From NCBI GenBank assembly GCA_050296515.1, contig JBNKRJ010000019.1, positions 1-64,000 on the forward strand: DNA of 64,000 nt, given 5' to 3'. Position numbers and translations under genes: made by a program. Positions within the stretch are counted from its first letter, which is position 1. Each line of letters begins with the position of its first letter. The notes under the pieces are model-generated. The model did no database searches. It saw nothing but the letters and a program-made list of their open reading frames with translations, and had not been told where the DNA came from. The DNA is from NBLH01 sp050296515. GTDB lineage: Bacteria; Bacteroidota; Bacteroidia; Bacteroidales; NBLH01. Shown here in pieces: positions 44,356 to 53,431 of this stretch.

Positions 44356-47300
44356 TCCGCATTTTTTTAAGAATTGTCGGGTACCAGCCAACCAGCTCCT
44401 CAAGTTCATCAATCTTAAGGCTTTTTGCTGCAACCAACAAGTTTTCTCCATAACTGGTTAAAAATCCAGATTTGTTTTCGTTGCCAAAGAGGATAATTTC
44501 ATTTGCAAATTCTTCAGTCTCATCTATTGTAAAAGTTTCCTTAATCTCATCGTATAAAACACCAGTTCTATCCTCAAAGTCTTTAATTGATTTAATTGGA
44601 ATACTAGTGGTAAAAGAATTCAAATCTAAGCCGGCGGAAATCTCCACTCCTGAAATTTCATTTTCAACACAATGAGTTGTTGGAAGATACTTAGACAAAT
44701 AATAAATTAGTTCTTTCTTAGAAACTGGCTTTTTCAAATATTCATCACAATAATTTAATATCCTTCCTTCGTCTGATTTCATGGCTGAGGCTGTCAATGC
44801 CAGAATTGGAATATCTGCAAATCTTTTATTTTCTCTAATTTGCACTGAAGCTTCCACCCCATTCATAATTGGCATTTCAATGTCCATTAAAATCAAATCA
44901 AAATTCATTTCCTCAAGCAAGCGGAGCGCTTCTTCACCATTTTCGGCTTCAACAACTTTTAAATTGTAATTTTCCAAATACGCTTTAATTACTTGTCTGT
45001 TAGATGCAACATCTTCAGCATAAAGTATTTGCGCTTCTTCGAACTGAAGATTAGGAGCTACTGAAATTTGCTCCAACTCCTCAAAATTCAATGCAATGGT
45101 AGATATTTCAACATCAGGAATTCTTACAGAGAACACAGAACCTTCTCCCTGCTTACTTCTTAAACTCAAAGTACCGTTCATCATTTCAACCAGTTTTTTC
45201 GAAATTGACAATCCCAACCCACTCCCTTCATATTTGCTTGTTCTTTGCCCCTTTCGTTGCCTGAAAGCTTCAAATATCAATTGCTGCTGATCTTCTGGTA
45301 CTCCAATGCCAGTATCTTTTACTTCAAATATTAATTCAACTTTGCTACTACCCTCAATCCTGTTGCAGAATAATGAAATGGTTATTTCACCTTTCTTGGT
45401 AAATTTTACAGCGTTCCCAACTAAATTAAACAATACCTGCCGAAGGCGGGTTTCATCAAGCAAAATAATTTCAGGTGAACCTTTGTCTATATTTATCTTC
45501 ATTTTCAGCCCTTTTTGCTTTACTTTTAACTGAAAAATCTGCTTTATTTCTTTAATTAAAACATGGGGATTAAGCGGCTCTTTTTGAATCTCCAGCTTCC
45601 CGGACTCTACTTTGGATAAGTCCAAAACATCGTCAATCAGGTTCAATAGATTTTTTCCTCCTGTATAAATACCGTTTATAAAGTCCTGATGCTGATGGGA
45701 GTTAGAGAGTTTTTCTTTTAAAATTTCACTAAACCCAAGAATGGCATTCATAGGGGTTCTGATTTCATGACTCATATTAGCCAAAAATTCACTTTTGGCC
45801 TGATTGGCAGCTTCGGCCTGTTCTTTTGCTACTTTAAGTTCTTCGGTCCTCTCTTTTACCAACTCTTCAAGATGCAAACGGTGTTTTTCGAGCTCAATCT
45901 CTGCCTCTTTTCTTTTAGTGATGTCAAGCATCATTCCACTTGTTCGTAAAGTGCTTTTTTGGGAAGAAATAACATGGACAAAATCACGAAACCAGACAAT
46001 TTCTCCATTTTTAGAAACAAATCTATATTCAAAAACATGATCGTTTCCCTGCTCTGTTGCAATCCTACAATATTCAAGAGTCTGTTTTTTATCATACTTA
46101 TGAATTTGCTTTGCCCAAAAATCCTTAACAAGCCACTCGTCAACCGTAAAGCCTGTTATCGACTCAACATTTCCATTTACATGAACAAAAGCTTTATCGC
46201 TCCAATCATACTCCCAAACAATTGCACCTGAGGCATCAACAATTTTTCGATACCTGGCCTCACTTTCTAAAAGCTGCGCTTCAACAATTTCCTTTTTTTC
46301 TATTTCGGCTTCCAGCTGATCGTTGGTTTTAATTAAATCATAAGTTCTTTCCTTTACAATATCCTCAAGATGTTCACGGTAACTTAATAATTCCTGCTCA
46401 TGCTTCTTTCGCTCCGATATATCTTCAATTATCCAAATAACACCTTTTAATAAATTATCAGCATTAATTGCGTTTGCTACAAGATGACACCAAATGAACT
46501 CCCCCTGTTTCTTCTTCATTTCAAATTCGACCGAAAGCGTATTCCCTCCCGCAAGAACAGGTTGAGCCTTTTTTCTCAGATTTTTAAATTCTTCTTTAGT
46601 TTTGAATAATACATCTGGTTTTTTATCAGATAGTTCTGAGATATTATACCCAAAAACGTCCTTCACTTTTTCATTTATCCAAACTATTTTTTCTCCTCTT
46701 GTAAAAGCAACAACGGAACCTAAATTGCTCAGCATAATTTCTTGTTCAATTGTCAATTGTTCAAGTTCCTTTTCGCGTAATTCGAGTGCGCCCTTTGCTT
46801 CTGCAATTTTTTTATTGCTTTTATTAAGTTGCTCATTAACAGCCCTTAGCTCCTCATTCGTTGCCTTAATTTCCTCATTTTGAGTCAAAATTTCCTGATA
46901 TTGCTCCTGTATTTTGATTTTATTTTGCTCTCTTTCAGTAATATCTCTCCAAAATGCATAAATCAAATTATCTCCATTAATTTCGGTTAGAATAAGTGTA
47001 ACTTCTACTAAAAAATTATCGCGGTTTTTACTTTTATGTACCCATTTGAACCGATGATAGCCTTCCAGTTCAACAATATCCATCATTTTTTCAGCCTTCT
47101 CAACTGATTTAAGTCCATCTGGCTGATATTCAGGGGACAACTCTGCAGGATGAAGGTTCAGGAATTCCTCCTTGTTTTTCAGTCTAAGCATGTCCAGAGC
47201 AGTTTGATTACAATCAACGAATACTCGGTTTCTCATTAAGGTAAGTCCTTCTCTTCCTTTATCAAAGAGACAACCATACTTTTTTTCACTTTCTATAAGT

Positions 47301-47380
47301 TGATTATTAAGTTCCTGAACCTTCTGTTCAAGTTCTTTAATCTTTTGCACCAGCTCAGAATTGGTAGGATTTTTACTCAT
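44348..47380 (-). CDS. Soluble multi-PAS hybrid histidine kinase
   Basis: The 1010-residue protein lacks membrane segments. It has three PAS domains (about 30-150, 210-325 and 370-492), each followed by PAC-like ends and coiled coil, HisKA with H538 in NMSHEIRTP, HATPase_c (NLVGNAVKFT, DTGIGVP, GSGLGLSISKK) and a C-terminal receiver (784-901, phospho-acceptor D833 in LILMDIEMP). The last 108 residues are helical and resemble a degenerate HPt domain (GENLLVAAKSLKIDELEELV) but show no phospho-accepting His at the expected place. It is coupled to the downstream REC-kinase fusion gene by an 8-bp overlap. Confidence 0.92.
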   Translation of the reverse strand: MSKNPTNSELVQKIKELEQKVQELNNQLIESEKKYGCLFDKGREGLTLMRNRVFVDCNQTALDMLRLKNKEEFLNLHPAELSPEYQPDGLKSVEKAEKMMDIVELEGYHRFKWVHKSKNRDNFLVEVTLILTEINGDNLIYAFWRDITEREQNKIKIQEQYQEILTQNEEIKATNEELRAVNEQLNKSNKKIAEAKGALELREKELEQLTIEQEIMLSNLGSVVAFTRGEKIVWINEKVKDVFGYNISELSDKKPDVLFKTKEEFKNLRKKAQPVLAGGNTLSVEFEMKKKQGEFIWCHLVANAINADNLLKGVIWIIEDISERKKHEQELLSYREHLEDIVKERTYDLIKTNDQLEAEIEKKEIVEAQLLESEARYRKIVDASGAIVWEYDWSDKAFVHVNGNVESITGFTVDEWLVKDFWAKQIHKYDKKQTLEYCRIATEQGNDHVFEYRFVSKNGEIVWFRDFVHVISSQKSTLRTSGMMLDITKRKEAEIELEKHRLHLEELVKERTEELKVAKEQAEAANQAKSEFLANMSHEIRTPMNAILGFSEILKEKLSNSHQHQDFINGIYTGGKNLLNLIDDVLDLSKVESGKLEIQKEPLNPHVLIKEIKQIFQLKVKQKGLKMKINIDKGSPEIILLDETRLRQVLFNLVGNAVKFTKKGEITISLFCNRIEGSSKVELIFEVKDTGIGVPEDQQQLIFEAFRQRKGQRTSKYEGSGLGLSISKKLVEMMNGTLSLRSKQGEGSVFSVRIPDVEISTIALNFEELEQISVAPNLQFEEAQILYAEDVASNRQVIKAYLENYNLKVVEAENGEEALRLLEEMNFDLILMDIEMPIMNGVEASVQIRENKRFADIPILALTASAMKSDEGRILNYCDEYLKKPVSKKELIYYLSKYLPTTHCVENEISGVEISAGLDLNSFTTSIPIKSIKDFEDRTGVLYDEIKETFTIDETEEFANEIILFGNENKSGFLTSYGENLLVAAKSLKIDELEELVGWYPTILKKMRNG

Positions 47381-47472
47381 TTCCCTTTCTTGAGAAGTTC
47401 TTCTTCTAATATAAGGAAAATTATCGTTGAGGTGTTAAACTTTGGAGTAATTTATTCTTAAATAAAATAGAA

Positions 47473-47507
47473 TTTAGCACTAATATTCAACGATTTAGTG
47501 CTAAATA
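47473..47507 (-). terminator. Terminator after the DUF3109 gene
   Basis: ATTTAGCACTAA (47473-47484) and TTAGTGCTAAAT (47496-47507) form a perfect 12-bp stem. On the minus strand it is followed by TCTATTTTATTT. Confidence 0.8.
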
Positions 47508-47528
47508 TTCGTTTTCCCGGCAAACTAT

Positions 47529-48113
47529 TTAATCTTCAAATTCTTTTCGTTTCTCTAGTTCTTTTGCAATTACTTTTAGATCTTCATACCAGGCTTTCCC
47601 ATATTTTCGAATTAGGGGCTCTTTAAGAAATTTGTATACAGGTGTATTATTTTCTTCTCCAAATTTTACGGCAGGTTTGCATATGTGCCAGGTATCATAA
47701 TTAACACCCTGATGTTTTCTTAATTTTGATATTCTGACAGGATAAAGATGACAGGAAATCGGTTTTTTAAATTGAGTAATACCTTCTTCGTATGCTTTTT
47801 CAAATGCACATTTTGCTATATCATCTTCGAAAATCGCATAGGCACACTCTCTCTCATTTACAAGTGGTGTAACTTTTTCGCTATCATAATCAATAACATA
47901 GCGCCCTTGTTCTTCAATTGCCGTAATTCCCTCTTTTCGCAGAAATGGAACTATCTTATCATAAATTCTGTCAATGATCGTCAATTCATCTTCTTCCAAA
48001 GGGGCACCAGAATCACCATCTACACAACATTGTCCTTTACAGGCTTCAATATTGCAAATAAACTTTTTCTCCACCACGTCCCTGCTTACCAGGGTATCAC
48101 CTATCTCTATCAT
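47529..48113 (-). CDS. DUF3109-family cysteine-rich protein
   Basis: The 194-residue protein shows the DUF3109 cysteine set: CNIEACKGQCC near residues 20-30, ERECAYAI, AKCAFEKA, KPISCHLYPVR and WHICKP. These conserved cysteines suggest a metal or Fe-S centre, and the family is related to the YkgJ zinc/iron cluster group. Its biochemical role is not known to me. The region just upstream of its start is made of AG-heptad repeats, and it follows gpmI on the same strand. Confidence 0.88.
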   Translation of the reverse strand: MIEIGDTLVSRDVVEKKFICNIEACKGQCCVDGDSGAPLEEDELTIIDRIYDKIVPFLRKEGITAIEEQGRYVIDYDSEKVTPLVNERECAYAIFEDDIAKCAFEKAYEEGITQFKKPISCHLYPVRISKLRKHQGVNYDTWHICKPAVKFGEENNTPVYKFLKEPLIRKYGKAWYEDLKVIAKELEKRKEFED

Positions 48114-48120
48114 TGTATTC

Positions 48121-48217
48121 AGTTAAAAGTAAAAAGTTGAAAGTTAAAAGTAAAAAGTTGAAAGTAAAAAGTGGAAAGTATAAAGTATAAAGACTTTTAA
48201 CTTACCACTTTATAACT
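48121..48217. repeat. Array of ten AG-heptads with inverted partner units
   Basis: From 48121 to 48190 there are ten contiguous 7-bp units: AGTTAAA, AGTAAAA, AGTTGAA, the same three again, AGTAAAA, AGTGGAA, AGTATAA, AGTATAA. At 48196-48217 units in the opposite direction follow (TTTAACT, TACCACT, TTATAACT), so the region can fold back. It fills the gap between the gpmI stop and the DUF3109 start, and could act as terminator, leader structure or spacer. Confidence 0.7.
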
Positions 48218-48225
48218 ATGTACTA

Positions 48226-49746
48226 TTATATTAATACTTTTCCAGTCATTTCAGCAGGAATTTCAACTCCCATTGCTTTTAGAATAGTAGGGGCAACATC
48301 TGCTAAAATTCCTGATTCTATTTTATTAAATCTATCACTTACTAAAATTGCAGGAACCGGGTTTAGTGAGTGAGCTGTATTTGGACTTCCATCCTGATTA
48401 ACAGCATTATCAGCATTCCCATGATCGGCTATTATTAAGGCCTCATAACCATTTTCTTTAGCAGTATCAACCACTTTTCCAACACACTCATCAACGGTTT
48501 TTACAGCCTTTGAAATTGCTTCATAAATTCCTGTGTGCCCTACCATATCTCCATTGGCAAAGTTCAGAACAATTAAATCATGAGTTCTGTTATTTAATTC
48601 TGCAAGTAGTTTTTCAGTTACCTCAGGGGCACTCATTTCAGGCTGTAAATCATAGGTTGCCACTTTGGGCGAAGGAACAAGTATACGGCTTTCTCCTTCA
48701 AACTCATCATCCTGTCCTCCTGATAAAAAGAAAGTTACGTGTGCAAATTTCTCTGTTTCAGCTATTCGCAATTGTTTTAAACCCAATTTTGAAACAACTT
48801 CACCAATCGTATTTTTAACGTTTTCTTTATCATAAATTACATTAACCCCTTTAAAACTTTCATCATAACGAGTCATTGTAAGATAGTAAAGATTTTTTGC
48901 AGACATATCATGCTCGGGCATATCTTGCTGGGTCAAAACAGTGGTTACTTCACGAAGCCTGTCTGTACGGTAATTGAAACAAATCACCACATCATCATCC
49001 TGAATAGTAGCAACAGGGTTTCCATTAGCATCCACCTTAACAGCTGCTTTAATAAACTCATCTGTTACATCATCAGCATACGATTCTTCAACTGCTTTTA
49101 CAATATCAGTAACTGGCTTTCCTTTTCCATGAACCATTAAATCATAACCTTCTTTTACTCTTTCCCAGCGCTTATCCCTGTCCATTGAGTAATAGCGGCC
49201 TATCAAACTAACTATTTCTCCATTAGATCGTTGCAAATGGTTTTCAAGGTTTTTCATGTAGCCTAAACCGCTTCTTGGATCAGTATCCCTTCCATCAGTA
49301 ATAGCATGAATGTAAACTTTGCTTAAATCATATTCCTTGGTAATATCACACAATTTATAAAGATGTGAATCAAGCGAATGCACACCGCCATCTGAAATTA
49401 ATCCTATAAAGTGAATAGCTTTGTTATTTTCTTTTGCGTAAGTTAAAGCATTCACTAATGTTTGATTTTTGGCAATGCTATTGTCCTCAATCGCTTTATT
49501 GATCTTGACCAAATCCTGGTAAACTACCCTGCCTGCGCCAATGTTCATATGACCAACTTCAGAGTTTCCCATTTGTCCTTTTGGTAAACCAACATCTTCG
49601 CCTGAAGTCAGGATTTGAGAATTAGGATATTTTTGTTTCAGACTTTCAATGTAAGGAGCTCCTACTGTGGAAATTACATCTGATTTTGAACCATCCCCTA
49701 TTCCCCATCCGTCTAATATGATGAGAATAAACTTTTGATTTTCCAT
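48226..49746 (-). CDS. gpmI: 2,3-bisphosphoglycerate-independent phosphoglycerate mutase
   Basis: This 506-residue glycolytic enzyme interconverts 3- and 2-phosphoglycerate. It has the alkaline-phosphatase-like core with LIILDGWGIGD at the N-terminus, the phospho-Ser loop MGNSEVGHMNIGAGR (about residue 60), HAITDGRDTDPRSG, and the metal ligands in NFANGDMVGHTG and IADHGNAD. Length is typical. A TACTTTTG box on the minus strand at 49838-49845 is a candidate promoter. Confidence 0.95.
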   Translation of the reverse strand: MENQKFILIILDGWGIGDGSKSDVISTVGAPYIESLKQKYPNSQILTSGEDVGLPKGQMGNSEVGHMNIGAGRVVYQDLVKINKAIEDNSIAKNQTLVNALTYAKENNKAIHFIGLISDGGVHSLDSHLYKLCDITKEYDLSKVYIHAITDGRDTDPRSGLGYMKNLENHLQRSNGEIVSLIGRYYSMDRDKRWERVKEGYDLMVHGKGKPVTDIVKAVEESYADDVTDEFIKAAVKVDANGNPVATIQDDDVVICFNYRTDRLREVTTVLTQQDMPEHDMSAKNLYYLTMTRYDESFKGVNVIYDKENVKNTIGEVVSKLGLKQLRIAETEKFAHVTFFLSGGQDDEFEGESRILVPSPKVATYDLQPEMSAPEVTEKLLAELNNRTHDLIVLNFANGDMVGHTGIYEAISKAVKTVDECVGKVVDTAKENGYEALIIADHGNADNAVNQDGSPNTAHSLNPVPAILVSDRFNKIESGILADVAPTILKAMGVEIPAEMTGKVLI

Positions 49747-49837
49747 GTTCTAATTTTTATATAATCAACTTAAATTTGCATTGTCAAATTAATATAGATT
49801 TTACCTTTGGTAAAACCTTATGCGGGCTCACAATCGG

Positions 49838-49845
49838 CAAAAGTA
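49838..49845 (-). promoter_or_regulatory. -7 promoter box of gpmI
   Basis: On the minus strand this reads TACTTTTG, fitting TAnnTTTG, about 92 bp before the gpmI start. The leader holds a 7-bp hairpin (TTTTACC with GGTAAAA, 49799-49815). Confidence 0.4.
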
Positions 49846-49948
49846 GTAATTATTTCTATGCAGGACTGTTAAAACTTTTTAAAGCTTTTAAATTAATGAA
49901 AGCTTAACTTATTCGAGAAGTTGAAAAATAAGCAAAGAAGAATATACC

Positions 49949-50938
49949 TTATTTCATCTCAATCAATACAGGATCTAATTCAATGATATCATCGTCGTTA
50001 TAAATAAAACTATCAACCACAAAGCTTTCGATTTTTTCCTTTTGTTCAACATCAAAGCCAACAACAGTAAGATAAACAGTTCCCATGTCGCTTGCTACTA
50101 CTCTATTATTATCAATTACGTTATCCCCCTGTAATGTGAAACTGTAACTTGCGCTATTTGAGGTATTGTAGCTAGCTCTTATAGTTACAACCTGAACAGC
50201 ATCGGGTGCAAAATACCGGCTTGGAATGTTCATACTAAATCTGAAAACTGCCGTTTTTTCTTCCAGACTTTTCGATTTTCGGGTTATATTCAATTTTAAT
50301 GATTTCCATTTTTCCGCCATTAACCTTAAATCCTTGCTTTTTATGGAGTCGGTTTCGGGATCACTTTCCATTTTACTGCTTTTCATGCAGGCATACTTCG
50401 ATTTCTCAGCAGCTTCATAATCAATGAAAGGACCTACTGCTAACTTTTCAAAGTTAAGTCCTTCAAGCAACATGGCCATATATTCTTCTTCAGTTCCTGT
50501 TGTTACTCTGGCAGGAATACGCTGTAAAGCTCCGCCTTCAGGCAAAGAAAGAGGTTTTATAAAGAAAAAAGAATAAACAGTTTTATCTGCTTCTTCATCA
50601 GAAGAACTACTTGGTCCACTACTCCCTTTTGCAGCATATTTATATAATATTTGAGACTGCTCTGCCTGGTTCCTTTCTGTAAATGGACCAATAGCTATTT
50701 TATCTGATTTTATTGCCCGCTCATGTGCCTCGGCAAATTCTTTAACTGTTCCAGATCTTATATCGCTGCTAATGGTTTTTATTGAAAGACTACTAATTCC
50801 TGTCGACTTATTGTGAGAACTGCTTGTTTTTACGTAAAACCAATAATATGTCTTTGAATCCTGAAATACCTTGTTATTCAATATCTTGGCTTCAATAGAA
50901 CCTGCCAAAAAGATAAGGGCAATGATTATTTTATACAT
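49949..50938 (-). CDS. Exported protein with two SPOR-like repeats
   Basis: The 329-residue protein has a signal peptide (MYKIIIALIFLAGSIEA) and two similar segments: YWFYVKTSS to IAIGPFTERNQAEQSQILY (about residues 31-99) and YSFFFIKPL to LAVGPFIDYEAAEKSKYA (about 122-183). The GPF-x-x-x-x-x-A pattern is like SPOR domains, which bind denuded peptidoglycan, though the match is weak. A beta-rich C-terminal domain (about 225-329) follows. I cannot assign a function; an envelope role is likely. Confidence 0.65.
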   Translation of the reverse strand: MYKIIIALIFLAGSIEAKILNNKVFQDSKTYYWFYVKTSSSHNKSTGISSLSIKTISSDIRSGTVKEFAEAHERAIKSDKIAIGPFTERNQAEQSQILYKYAAKGSSGPSSSSDEEADKTVYSFFFIKPLSLPEGGALQRIPARVTTGTEEEYMAMLLEGLNFEKLAVGPFIDYEAAEKSKYACMKSSKMESDPETDSIKSKDLRLMAEKWKSLKLNITRKSKSLEEKTAVFRFSMNIPSRYFAPDAVQVVTIRASYNTSNSASYSFTLQGDNVIDNNRVVASDMGTVYLTVVGFDVEQKEKIESFVVDSFIYNDDDIIELDPVLIEMK

Positions 50939-51107
50939 AACTACAAAATTTCAGTGTGTTACTGATTCGCTCAATTAGTTCTCTCAATAATTACTACTCA
51001 ATTATTTAGGGTATGTCAAAAGTACCTGAAAAATAAATTAAAGCAAAATTTCATCAGTAATAAGACCAAGCATTACTGACAAAATGTTGCACTTTCCTAT
51101 AAAACAT

Positions 51108-51135
51108 AAGGTAGACCGCAGTTGCTGTCTACCTT
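51108..51135 (-). terminator. Terminator after the subtilase gene
   Basis: AAGGTAGAC (51108-51116) and GTCTACCTT (51127-51135) form a perfect 9-bp stem, extended inside by GCA/TGC. It lies 25 bp past the stop of the minus-strand subtilase gene and is followed there by ATGTTTTATA. Confidence 0.75.
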
Positions 51136-51160
51136 AATTTATTCTGTTTTTAAATAACTG

Positions 51161-52669
51161 TTACAGAACTGCTAACAATGCATTAATGGAACCATATCCA
51201 AAATTAGAGCTTTTGTTAGGATATAAGCTTGCAGACTGTTTCATTTTGCTTAATACCTGGCTACGCGACCATGTTGGATGCCGTGCCCAAATTAATGCTG
51301 CAATCCCTGCTGTTGTTGATGTTGATACGGATGAACCTCCAACATAGTCTTTTTGTCCGGCATAATATCCCAAACAAACAGAGGTGCGATCAGAATTACC
51401 GGCTCTTTGCATAATCACTGTGAAGTCAATTTTACTGCCTTTATGGCAAACAGCGCATTCATGATAGCCACTGGCATCGGTAATTCCTGTAACCGCTACT
51501 GTTTCACTCATACTTGCCGGGAAAATTACGCCCACAAAATTGGTCCATTCTGTTGAAGTTCCCCCTGCGGCTATTATCATTTTCCCTTTTCCATAGGCAT
51601 ATTTTACTGCGTCTTCAATTCTTCCAATTGAAAATATATGACCTATTGACATGGAAATTATTTTAATATCCGATCGGTTTCCAAGCTCCGTTAGGGCCCT
51701 GGCTACGCCTTTTTGCTCATGGTAACCATCTAAAACTACATTTTTAGTAGCTCTGTAACTAACTAAATTGCAATTATATGCAACACCTACTGGCAACATA
51801 TCATCATTTCTAGGACTTGCAATGGTAGAGGCCATGCTTGTTCCATGTCCACACTTATCATGATAACCATCGGTCTTGGTTGACCAGGGCCATACAGAAT
51901 CAACATATACACCATATTTTCTGATTGTCCTGCCTGATGAATAACCATCATTGAATCCCGAGCCTAAAAGTGTCTGATAATTAGATACACCCGTATCAAT
52001 TAAACCAACACCTATCCCAGCACCTGTACTGTAAGACCATGCTGCAGGAATATTATGCTTGTCAAATACCCAGGAAACCAAGCAGTTGGGGGCCATCACC
52101 CTGTAATCACCTGTATTCACATTGTCGGCTGTAGTTGTACAACCACTTGAACTTTTAAATTTAGTTTCATAATCAAAATAACGATATCCTCCCGGTTCTA
52201 TATAGCGAATGTCAGGATAATTCTTTTTTAATTGTCTAATTGTTTCAAAGTTTGCAACTTTTACATCCATAAAATTCAGGATAGGATCGTCATAAACCAA
52301 AATATCTTCACCCGTTGATTTAAGTCTTGGATTCTTTTCTTTCTCAAGACTAACTATCAGATCAAAAATCTCCTTTTTTTGTTTTAAAGCTTTATTACTC
52401 TTAAAATCAGAATAAGCACTCTCTCCGTAACCAATGGTAACAATATTTTCACCATTCATTGCGGCACTCCAAAGTACAAAATCGTCAACATCAAGCCAGT
52501 TGAAGCCTCCGTTTTCATCAATAAGGTTATCAATAATTTGGTTAATTTGCTCACCAGTAAGCGGTTCTTGATTTGCCTCATTCTGTGCTTGCTTAGTAAC
52601 AGGTTCTTCTTTTACACAACCTACCATTAAAATGACCAATAGGAAGGTCATCCATTTTAGCTTTTTCAT
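51161..52669 (-). CDS. Subtilisin-like (S8) serine peptidase lipoprotein
   Basis: From the ATG at 52669 the protein is 502 residues with a lipobox (LLVILMVGC). After a prodomain-like region (about 25-190) comes the S8 domain with the complete triad: Asp in GVGLIDTGVS, His in CGHGTSMAST and Ser in GGSSVSTSTTAG (GSS-x-S in place of GTS-x-A). The oxyanion Asn candidate lies in the AAGGTSTEW region, where Asn is not evident. It should be anchored at the outer membrane and digest extracellular or periplasmic protein. A TTG at 52678 would add three residues only. It is divergent from the ECF sigma operon. Confidence 0.9.
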   Translation of the reverse strand: MKKLKWMTFLLVILMVGCVKEEPVTKQAQNEANQEPLTGEQINQIIDNLIDENGGFNWLDVDDFVLWSAAMNGENIVTIGYGESAYSDFKSNKALKQKKEIFDLIVSLEKEKNPRLKSTGEDILVYDDPILNFMDVKVANFETIRQLKKNYPDIRYIEPGGYRYFDYETKFKSSSGCTTTADNVNTGDYRVMAPNCLVSWVFDKHNIPAAWSYSTGAGIGVGLIDTGVSNYQTLLGSGFNDGYSSGRTIRKYGVYVDSVWPWSTKTDGYHDKCGHGTSMASTIASPRNDDMLPVGVAYNCNLVSYRATKNVVLDGYHEQKGVARALTELGNRSDIKIISMSIGHIFSIGRIEDAVKYAYGKGKMIIAAGGTSTEWTNFVGVIFPASMSETVAVTGITDASGYHECAVCHKGSKIDFTVIMQRAGNSDRTSVCLGYYAGQKDYVGGSSVSTSTTAGIAALIWARHPTWSRSQVLSKMKQSASLYPNKSSNFGYGSINALLAVL

Positions 52670-52900
52670 TTTTATCAAATTTGGTTAGAAATATTAGTTC
52701 ACAAAAAATACTAAAAAAAATTAAATACCGTATTTAACATCTACTATGTTATTTTGATTTTTTTTGATGCGAATGTCTGAAAACAAGATTCTGACTAACA
52801 AAACATTAGGTAGTCATTGGTTTTTTATTTAAAAAAAATAATTTTCCCAGACAGCAAATCGACTAATTTTAGCATTTATATAGGTGAAAAACTTTAATCA

Positions 52901-53431
52901 ATGATAAAACCCATAAAGGTTAAAAAGAAAAAAGATAGAGAACGGGAAATCTATGATGCTTTTGCAGAAAATATGATGTTGCTCTGTACCAGGTATCTTT
53001 GTAATATAATGGATACAGAAGAAGCTATGCACAATGGGATTATAAAAATTTTTTCAAACCTCAGAAAATTTAAGCCGGAGCATGAAAATAGTTTTGGAGC
53101 CTGGATGAAAAAAATTATGATCAACGAGTGCCTGATGTTCTTAAGAAAAAGGGTGAATTTTAAACTGATTTCGTTAGATGAAATAAATGAAATCAAAGAC
53201 AGCTATTTTGAAAACCACAATGCGGCAAATATCGAAAGTTATCTGGCTCGTATTAATCAGTTACCAATAGGCTATAAAACTGTATTTAATCTTTATGCAA
53301 TTAAGGGATATTCTCATGAGGAAATCAGCATCATGCTCAAAATTACCGAAAGTACATCGCGTTCGCAATTGACAAAAGCAAGAAAACTATTACAGCAGAA
53401 ATTAGTGAGAAGGAAGGACTTATATACCTGA
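52901..53431 (+). CDS. ECF-type sigma factor
   Basis: The 176-residue sigma-70-family protein has region 2 (about residues 15-85, with FAENMMLLCTRYLCNIMDTE and FGAWMKKIMINECLMFLRK) and region 4 (about 120-172, IGYKTVFNLYAIKGYSHEEI and ESTSRSQLTKARKLL). It directs RNA polymerase to a stress or envelope regulon. Its stop overlaps the anti-sigma-like frame, and a GldN-like lipoprotein gene follows, so the three form one operon. Confidence 0.9.
   Translation: MIKPIKVKKKKDREREIYDAFAENMMLLCTRYLCNIMDTEEAMHNGIIKIFSNLRKFKPEHENSFGAWMKKIMINECLMFLRKRVNFKLISLDEINEIKDSYFENHNAANIESYLARINQLPIGYKTVFNLYAIKGYSHEEISIMLKITESTSRSQLTKARKLLQQKLVRRKDLYT

Noticed and set aside
48121..48217. CRISPR array
   Set aside because: The units are 7 bp, contiguous and without spacers, so this is a tandem heptad array, not a CRISPR.
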